Assembly: GCA_029215795.1 (NCBI GenBank)
Contig: JARDYH010000005.1
Span: 42,352,001 to 42,416,000 of the forward strand
DNA from: Anniella stebbinsi
Lineage: Eukaryota; Chordata; Lepidosauria; Squamata; Anniellidae
Direction of reading: 5' to 3'
DNA length: 64,000 nucleotides
The notes below the pieces were generated by a model. The model worked only from the letters and a program-made list of their open reading frames with translations, had not been told where the DNA came from and made no database searches. Shown here in pieces: positions 57,180-64,000 of the stretch; the first letter of the stretch is position 1; each line of letters starts with the position of its first letter. Both the position numbers and the translations under genes were made by a program.

Positions 57180-57575
57180 TACTGATGGATCAAAGAGATT
57201 TCATGGAAATTAGAAAACGCTTCTGAAATCATTTCCATGTAGATTGGGCCAGTGCTACTCATTTCTGTGGTTGCCTCCTGGTGGCCACCAATATATTTCC
57301 CCAGAAATCCTGGAATTTGCATTGCAGTTGTGCTCTGTGAGTAAAAAATGGCACTCCCTTCACTGGCAGTTGCCATTTTCCATCCAGAATGGGAGGAAAC
57401 TCCTCTAGTAGCAGTCACCAAAATCAAATCATTTCCTTGCCAGTGAAAGGTAGCCACTCTCCCCTGAATGCACAATATTTTGGTATGACAAACCCAATCA
57501 TGCCCATTCTTTCTTCTTGAAGCCAATGAAAATTGCACCAAATGAGCCCCATTACAAAATTAATGCACATCCCTA
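57180..57575. mobile_element. hAT-like right end with open frame
   Basis: AATTAATGCACATCCCTA at about 57558-57575 is the complement of a TAGGGATGTGCATTAATT element start, so an element of the TAGGGATGTGCA group probably ends here. The minus-strand 120-codon frame (57541-57179) lies within it. It has no transposase motifs and no splice sites, and I do not call it a gene. The left end was not found. Confidence 0.4.
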
Positions 57576-57599
57576 ATGCACATGTTTTTCATGATCCCC

Positions 57600-57750
57600 C
57601 TCTCAATCATTCTCCCCTTTCAACAAGAAGCCCCTAAGGCAGCTTACAGCAATTTAAAAAGACAACCTACAATAAAATCTCATCAATAAAACACAATGAA
57701 TAGCAGAGAGCCTAAAAACAACAACCCAAGAGCTGCAAACAAATAATAAT
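57600..57750 (-). mobile_element. LINE 3' end, antisense
   Basis: CAACAAGAAGCCCCTAAGGC and AGCTTACAGCAATTTAAAAAG, cut at 20, are the complement of the shared LINE 3' end (compare 5438-5590). It is an A-rich short fragment. Confidence 0.5.
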
Positions 57751-58185
57751 AATAAAAACCACAAATCCACGAGGAGAACTAGTTTCATCAGGTTCTGTGG
57801 TTGACTTCTAAAACTTTCAAAATCATATTCATAATCTCCACAGCATGCATACATCAATATAGGCTTAGTTGCCAGTGCTCATCCTATATAGAAAGAAACA
57901 CTCAGGCAGCAAGCCCTCACAAAATTGGGAGAACTTACACAACCGTTGAAATGGGGTACAAGTGGATTACTGATTTTATTTTTCTAAAGTAGCATTTATT
58001 AGCAACATGTACTTAAAACATGTTGCATTTATGCTAAAGGACCTTGAATAATGAAAGGCAAATAATATGAACAATATATTCAGAAAACAAGTTTATTATT
58101 CCCTTATTCCCCTTCCCCATTCTGTAATATTATGCTATTTTTTTCACTAGAAAGTTTGTGGAATCTGAACTATATATGACTGATG
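57751..58185. other. Unassigned sequence
   Basis: AT-rich, with no gene or element recognised. Confidence 0.35.
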
Positions 58186-58186
58186 A

Positions 58187-58252
<66 letters not shown>
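58186..58252. repeat. (GATA)n(GACA)n, Bkm-type satellite
   Basis: Five GATA units pass directly into about twelve GACA units. GATA/GACA arrays are the defining motif of the banded-krait minor (Bkm) satellite, which is known to accumulate on snake sex chromosomes but also occurs on autosomes of many vertebrates. Confidence 0.95.
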
Positions 58253-58254
<2 letters not shown>

Positions 58255-59228
58255 GATACATTTCACAGCTACATTATGAGATGTAAAAGATTGAGCAAAG
58301 TATTTTCTTCTGATCCTTCATATTGTTTGATATTGTTTGATAAAAGTTTATTGTCATGTGTGTGGATGCCCTCACTTTACTGAATTACACACACACACAC
58401 ACACCCTTTCCAGCAGGGCCTCTGCAGTATAAAAGAGACACCTCTATATAAAACACAGCTGCAAGCCATACAGGCAGTTTACAAGTCTCAATGTTCGTAT
58501 TTAGGTAGAAGCCCCACAGCACAGATATTCTTAATGGTGGACCCCGATGGTGGAATGTCATTAATCAGATGGTAATGGACAGGAAGGTGGGTGGCTGCTG
58601 ATAGTTTTGGACCATTTGAGATGGTTTTGGGAAGCTGCCAGCTTTTGTGTTAAAAAAAAATACTCTGACATGTTTCAAACAATATGGGCTATACAATGTT
58701 ATAAAATATGGGGTGGTTGGAGCTGTTTTTGAACTGGACTGGTGCCAGCAAGACCTCAGAATTCTAGTCAGCTGTAACCTAGAGTCAGATGTTTGTCTGA
58801 GTGGTTCAGGGTCATCTGTTTCCCTTGATTTGTGTGCCCTGAAACCTGTACTGTGCCCTAAATAAGTTCTTGCCCCTGTGCAGAAGATAGCATTCATCGC
58901 AAAACCCTCCCTTTCTTGTGCACTTCCCCAAATGCAAAATTGTAGCCTGCTGAACTGAACTGTATATACAATCCTTGATATAAACTAGAGCACCATGTAC
59001 CAGTAATTGGCAGTCTAGATTATACTCCCAATGACCTATTGTGAATGGAGATAAAGGCTGTGGCTCAAATGTACAGCTCTACTTGCTGGACAATAGAGAA
59101 GCCCAGAATAGTAAGACTGGAAGATAGCCCAAAGGTCAAGAAATATGCGGAATGCACCACTTAGCTCCGGAGGGAGGTGGTGATTAGCGCCATCCTTAGG
59201 TACCTTGTCAATACAACTGACAACTGTA
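58253..59228. other. Unassigned sequence
   Basis: It contains a short (CA)n run at about 58387-58403 and a 9-base A run near 58651. No exon is supported. Confidence 0.35.
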
Positions 59229-59236
59229 GTAGCCAT

Positions 59237-60101
59237 TAGGGATGTGTATCGTATTGTTAAAATGTACGATAATGATACGATATGCTCTTTATCGTGCATA
59301 CGTTTAATGATAATGATACGATAGAAAAACCTCCGATAAATATCCGATCCGATAATTTTCAGCCCAATTATATCAGATTATCAGGCAGCCATATAAATAC
59401 ACCTATAACTTCTGTATTTTAAAAGTTAGAGGATTGGAACTTGGTCACAGTGCTTATGGGCTATGCTTAAGTATGTGTATGAAATTTGAGATTGATCCCT
59501 CCAACCCTCGATTTTATATGAATTTATTAAAGATTGTTTAAGTTCAGACAGGTCAGAATGACAGCTCACCACGTGCATTCATTCAGACCTGTCAAAAAGT
59601 TGCAGGATCTTTAAAAAAAATCATGTAAAATCGAGGGTTGGAGGGATCAATCTCAAATTTCATACACATGTCTAGCACATGTTGCTACACATATGTGCCA
59701 AATTTCAGATCAATCCCTCCACCCCTGTATTTTATATGATTTTTTTGAAAGATCGTGCAACTTTTTACCTGTCAGAACTTAAACGTTCTTTAATAAATTC
59801 ATATAAAATCGAGGGTTGGAGGAATCAATCTCAAATTTCATACACATACTTAGGCATACCCAATAAGCATTGTGACCAAGTTTCAAGCCTGTAACGTTTA
59901 AAATACAGAAGTTATAGGCATTTTTTCTTTTTAAAAAATCAGCTCTATAGGGCACAATGGGGCTGTAAATTAAATATCGGATTTTCAATAATTATCATGA
60001 AGACAAAACAATTAACCTACAATATTATTGGAGACAATAATTTTTTGGTCCAAACTTCCAATAATGATAAAATACAATATTTTTGGTCGTGCACCTCCCT
60101 A
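59237..60101. mobile_element. hAT-like element with ACGATA-rich ends, second copy
   Basis: The ends are TAGGGATGTGTATCG and CGTGCACCTCCCTA. A perfect 8-base target duplication GTAGCCAT lies at 59229-59236 and 60102-60109. It shares end motifs and interior phrases with 42154-42813 (for example GATTGATCCCTCCAACCCTC and ATTTCATACACAT) but is about 200 bases longer. An additional inverted copy of the GGAGGGAT block lies in its centre near 59630-59760. It is non-coding, and a 71-codon frame inside it is chance. Confidence 0.88.
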
Positions 60102-60389
60102 GTAGCCATATTGGAGTAGAGAAAGAAGATGATGAAGAAATGTTGAAAATTGATATTATTGAAAGCCAGAGCAGTAAGTGAGGAGTCTAGGAGTGAGTAA
60201 CGTGTAAAATCTGAACCCATTGCACCTTAAACCAGAGCTATGTGCAGCCTGGTTTATTTAAGACATTGTTGTTGTTGTTGTTTTGTTTTGTTTTTAATTG
60301 TTGAACCTTCTCCTCCAGTCAAACCAGAGATCCTTGTCATCATATTGCAGTAACATCTATGGAGTGCATGTGTATTGCCCTAGATATCA

Positions 60390-60586
60390 ATTTGCTACTG
60401 GGCCAAGTTTAAGGTTTTGCTATTGACTTATAAAACCCTAGCATGGGACCTGAGAGAATGCTTTTACCCTTATAGATCTGCCCAGATTCTGTAACCACCA
60501 TCAGAGGCCCCTTTGGTTGTGCCACATCATGCAGCAGTCCATCTCGTGACAACCAAGAAGAGGGCCTTTTCTGTGGTGGTGCCCAG
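60390..60586 (+). mobile_element. LINE C-terminal remnant, part 1
   Basis: It reads KFKVLLLTYKTLAWDL, then VTTKKRAFSVVVPS, the conserved C-terminal codons of L2/CR1-clade LINEs. It is interrupted exactly after GTGCCCAG by the hAT-like element and resumes at 61454. Confidence 0.75.
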
Positions 60587-61453
60587 TAGGGATGTGCATG
60601 CCCCCCGGATTGGATCGGAACCGGGATCAGAAATGGAACCGAGGCCTTGGATCGGATCAGAGGCTTCCTGGTTCGGTTCGGAGCCAATTCTGATCCGAAA
60701 ATTAGATGTCCGATTTTCAGATCGGACACCATTTTAGCTGTTTTCGCCATAGGCTTACATTGGGGGAAAGCTTTTCCCCAATGCAAGCTTATGGCGAAAA
60801 CATGGGGGCAGGTGAGTGGGGTCCTAACTCCCCCCTCCCTGTCCCTCCCCCCCACTCATGCTCCTTACCTGCCGGGGCGCCCGCTGCCATCCGCTGCCGT
60901 CCGCTGGTCCAATCTACTGAGAAACAGGCTCCGTGGCCTAGTTCTCAGTAGAGCGCCAGGCGAAGCCTGTTTCTCAGTAGATTCGACCAGTGGGCGGCAG
61001 CGGGCAGCAGCAGGCGCTCCGGTAGGTAAGCCCCCTCCCCCTCCCTCGCGCTTCTTACCTGCCGGGGCGTCCGCTTCCCTCCGGTGCGCAGATCTGAGAA
61101 ACAGGCTTCACGGCTGCCGTGAAGACTGTTTCTCAGTAGATCCACGCACCGGAGGGAAGCGGATGCCCTGGCTGGTAAGTGGGGGGGCCCTCCTGCCCCT
61201 CGCGCTCCTTACCTGCAGGGGCCGTCCGCTGCCGATGGCCGATGGCAGCGGACGGCCCCAGCAGGTAAGGAATGGGAGGGGCAGGAGGAGGTCCGATTCT
61301 CTGATCTTATCCGAACTGGATCGGATCCTTCCGGACCGGTTTGGATCAGATCGGACAATCCAGATGCGGGGATCGGAAATCGGATAATTGTATCCGATTT
61401 TCCCTGGATCGGGTCCAGATTGTGGATTTGACCCGATCCGGTGCACACCCCTA
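60587..61453. mobile_element. hAT-like foldback element inserted in a LINE
   Basis: The ends are TAGGGATGTGCATG and GGTGCACACCCCTA, with a perfect 8-base target duplication GTGCCCAG at 60579-60586 and 61454-61461. Subterminal GATCGGA phrases match 4217 and 18003. The core has two hairpins built on CTACTGAGAAACAGGCT. Outward CAGGTAAG occurs at 61262, with complementary CTTACCTG at 60864, 61054 and 61208. A 246-codon open frame crosses the element but has no family resemblance and is GC-driven. Confidence 0.92.
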
Positions 61454-61720
61454 GTGCCCAGCCTCTGGAATACCCTCTCCCTAGAAATAAAACATGTGCC
61501 GAACCCGTTGCAGTTTAAGTGAGTGCTGAAAACATTTTTATTCACCTTGGCATTTGTTGACCTATGACGCCTGTCTTTTAATCTTTTAATTCAGGGCTGC
61601 TGGTTTATTTGATAGTTGATTATTTTCATTATGAAATCTGTATTGCAGGTTTGCTATTATAAACCTCCTGGCTATGTTGAATACGACCAGCAGTCTATTT
61701 ATTTATTTAAATATTTTAAA
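61454..61720 (+). mobile_element. LINE C-terminal remnant and 3' end, part 2
   Basis: The LINE frame continues as SLWNTLSLEIKHV and VLKTFLFTLAF, broken by a TAA in between. It then runs into an AT-rich 3' end with a TATTTATTTA stretch. With part 1 it forms a single dead LINE copy. Confidence 0.75.
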
Positions 61721-62872
61721 ATAAATAAACCTTTATGTCGTTTTGATTGCATAATGCAAAGCTTTTATATTCCAAATTGTGCCATACTTTCCCCTGAGTG
61801 AATACTGAAATTATAATTGTTATTATTATTATTAATCTCTTTCTTGCTCATGGTGGTTTTTCTAGATGGACTTTGCCAGGTCATACTATATTTTACTGCT
61901 TCAGGAATTTCCTGACAATTGAGCATGTTTTAAATGCTTTCTGGTTGTTGGTGTGGATATATTTTGGTAGGCCGATTATTATTATTAGTATTATTATTAA
62001 TTGTTATTATTAGCAGGAGTGGCAGTAGCAGTAGCAGTAGCAAATAAGAATTTCCTCCCCACATGTAATAACAACCATGGATGCAGAAAATCTAATACCT
62101 GATTTTTTTCCTACGTATAATTTGTCACAGCTGTTAAATCCCAGTAGAAATAGCTGATTGAAGAAAAATACTCATCAAAAGACAGATGATAATCCCAAAC
62201 ATCTGAAGCTATGCTTCCAACTTGAACATGCTAATGGAAACAGAACATTCTGAGACCTCGTCCAGTTTGGTTTTCCTTTTCTCACTGATGTTTTAGAAAG
62301 GAAGTGTCATGATTTGAAACTCATGATTCATGATGATTGCAACGTTTGACCACAGCACAATAAAGACAAGATGGGAGTTAACCATGGTGTGACTGAAATA
62401 TCCATGTTTCCACTACTTTTAGAACAAATTGTAGTATTCACAATAAGAACAGAGTGTTAGAAATTTTATTGCTATGGCCTTTGCTGTCTTCAGTCAACTG
62501 AACCTAACTTTAAAGGACTGTTGAGCCTACTTCTAGCTAGATATTAAGGTACACTAAATTGGCTGCAGTCCTGACAATTCACTCATTCTGCAGCTAATGT
62601 TAAGCCAGTTCACACTGAGAGGCTTTGAGGACTGCAACCAGAATGTGTTAGGTCTAGTCCACATGGCAGTTTCTTGTTCTACACAACTGGAAGTGGGTAC
62701 TGGCTGCAGGAACCCACACTTCTCCTGTAATGTTGCCCTACTTCAGTCAGCCCAAGATGCTGCTGGGAGCCATTTTGCATCATAGTATCTCCCCAAGTGG
62801 GAGAGTGGGAGCAAGCTTGACACTGCTTGACATGCACAGCCAATAAGGGCACTGGAGCAGAGAGGAGGCAGC
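61721..62872. other. Unassigned sequence
   Basis: It contains degraded (TTA)n stretches at 61818-61834 and 61976-62010 and an (AGT/AGC)n patch near 62022-62040. No exon is supported. Confidence 0.35.
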
Positions 62873-63324
62873 TAGGCCCTTTCTACACCATAGGGGTGTA
62901 GAGGGCAGACAGTGGGCAATCCCAGAAGTAGCTGCTTCTGGGATTGGCATTCTCAATTTACATCACAAGTGCGACATCCCGGGCTGCTCCCGGGCCGTCG
63001 CACTGTCACAGGCACCATTTTAAAAAAAAAAAAATTGGGGCAGAGTTCTTCTGCACTCCAATGCAAATCGTAAGTAAAAATAATAATCCAGCAGCGAAAA
63101 CCGCCCCCCTCCCCCCTCCCCTGATGGGCACAGAGCCGTGCAGTGCATCTCCATGCCCATTTTGCTGCTGTGCTACTTCTGGATTTTTCAGGTTTGCCTT
63201 ATCCCTGGAAAATCCCATGGCCACACACACACCGCCGCTCCCGGGAGTCCCTATGCGTCATTTGGACTCACAGGGACAAGTCAGGGTCCATCGCAGGCAA
63301 AATGCCTGGTTTGGAAAGGGCCCT
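62873..63324. mobile_element. MITE with AGGGCCCTTTC-type ends
   Basis: The left end GGCCCTTTCTACACC and the right end GGTTTGGAAAGGGCC are inverted, flanked on both sides by CTA. A 3-base flank duplication is compatible with PIF/Harbinger transposons, but the match is short. The interior is palindromic (AGAAGTAGCTGCTTCTGGGA) and GC-rich, with an A run near 63022. Open frames on both strands inside it are not convincing. Confidence 0.55.
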
Positions 63325-63876
63325 AGCTAAGAGCCATCCAATGAGCTTCATGGCCCCAGTGTCCTTGGCAGGTCAAGGCTCACCACCTTGGCCATCACAC
63401 TACTGTAGAAAACACAATTCTCTTTCTACCTAGGTCCTGGGCTGCTTTGAATGGAGCCCTGGAATAAGCTCAATTTCCTCCTAAACACAATGCACTTCCT
63501 CCCCGGGGCTTAATTTGTGCCAAGGCTCACCAGAGCTCAGCTCCGGCATCTGTTTCCAATTCTAAGGTTTAACCCCAGAGAACATATAAATTAAGGATAT
63601 ATGCATATACCCTAATCAGGTGAATGCATGTCTGTCATCACTGAGTGACCATACAGAATTGTCCCAGGACATCAAGGATTGATGGAGTTGGATTTCAAGC
63701 CAGAGTGCATTAATTCCAGGCAGATTGGAGCCATGGCACTGTAGAAATTAATCATTTTTCTCCTGCCTTACATTACCTTGCCTGCCCAACCTGTGGCAGA
63801 GGTAGTACCACCAAGGCACATGGTTTCTTGTGAGGCTCATGTCTTATGGCAGTGTTGTTGAACCTCAGGCCAAATG
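63325..63876. other. Unassigned sequence
   Basis: No supported exon or complete element is seen. Confidence 0.35.
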
Positions 63877-64000
63877 TAGGGTGACCAGATTGCCTGGGGT
63901 TTCCCGGTCCTAACTGGGAAACCTGGGGCGATCAGGGCCAACCGGGGGGCGGTGGGGGCAAACCGGGGCTGTGGGGGGGGGGGGTCACGCGGCGGCGGCG
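63877..64000. mobile_element. hAT-like element, cut by window end
   Basis: It begins TAGGGTGACCAGATTGCC, the same end class as 55107, and turns GC-rich (GGCGGCGGCG) at the edge of the window. The left flank GCCAAATG (63869-63876) would be its target copy. The right end lies outside. Confidence 0.7.

Noticed and set aside
57179..57541. 120-codon minus-strand frame as a gene
   Set aside because: It sits just inside a TAGGGATGTGCA-type end and has no motifs or splice sites.
60647..61387. 246-codon open frame on the plus strand, the longest in the window
   Set aside because: It lies inside the GC-rich core of a hAT-like MITE, has no recognisable domain, and overlaps open frames on the other strand. 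Length is explained by base composition.

Overview
This is an interspersed-repeat-dominated piece of vertebrate nuclear DNA, most likely from a squamate reptile. That assignment is an inference from repeat content: L2/CR1-clade LINE remnants with 3' microsatellite tails, many short hAT-like non-autonomous DNA transposons, and tRNA-derived SINE pieces ending in a phrase like GGCAGCTTCCTGTGT. AT-rich single-copy sequence alternates sharply with GC-rich foldback elements. There is no bacterial gene organisation, no CRISPR array, no rRNA and no functional tRNA gene.

Only one locus looks like a host protein-coding gene. It is on the minus strand between about 43.4 kb and 36.4 kb, with three exons (about 43425-43335, 40372-40163 and 37453-37086). 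Splice sites match consensus, both introns are phase 1, and the joined frame is open for 222 codons to a TAA, with an AATAAA about 620 bases downstream. The protein is alpha-helical and coiled-coil-like with no signal or membrane segment that I can see. I do not recognise the family. Its two introns carry four hAT-like insertions.

Layout. 0-2.4 kb: a two-copy tandem repeat, then an inverted repeat with two 387-base arms around a 1.1 kb loop. 4.2-6.4 kb: antisense LINE 3' ends, one split by a 1.2 kb foldback hAT element. 8.4 kb: a 320-base hAT-like dimer. 9-17 kb: mostly unassigned AT-rich sequence. 18.0-19.8 kb: a 1.8 kb hAT-like element whose core has become five tandem copies of a 242-249 base GC-rich hairpin. 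21-30 kb: SINE and MITE pieces, LINE fragments on both strands, microsatellites, a nested insertion, and two stretches that resemble conserved non-coding DNA. 36-45 kb: the gene, its intronic transposons and foldback repeats. 50.4-52.1 kb: the longest LINE remnant, with a readable reverse transcriptase. 55.1-56.0, 59.2-60.1, 60.6-61.5 and 63.9-64.0 kb: further hAT-like elements, one of them inserted in a LINE.

The strongest pattern is the set of hAT-like elements. Eight show exact 8-base target duplications, or duplications with one mismatch; a ninth, more decayed, has a 6-of-8 match. At least two terminal-repeat classes (TAGGGATGTGCA and TAGGGTGACCAGA) carry the same internal hairpin module, which includes CRE-like palindromes and inverted pairs of consensus 5' splice sites. 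This points to exchange of internal cassettes between MITE families.
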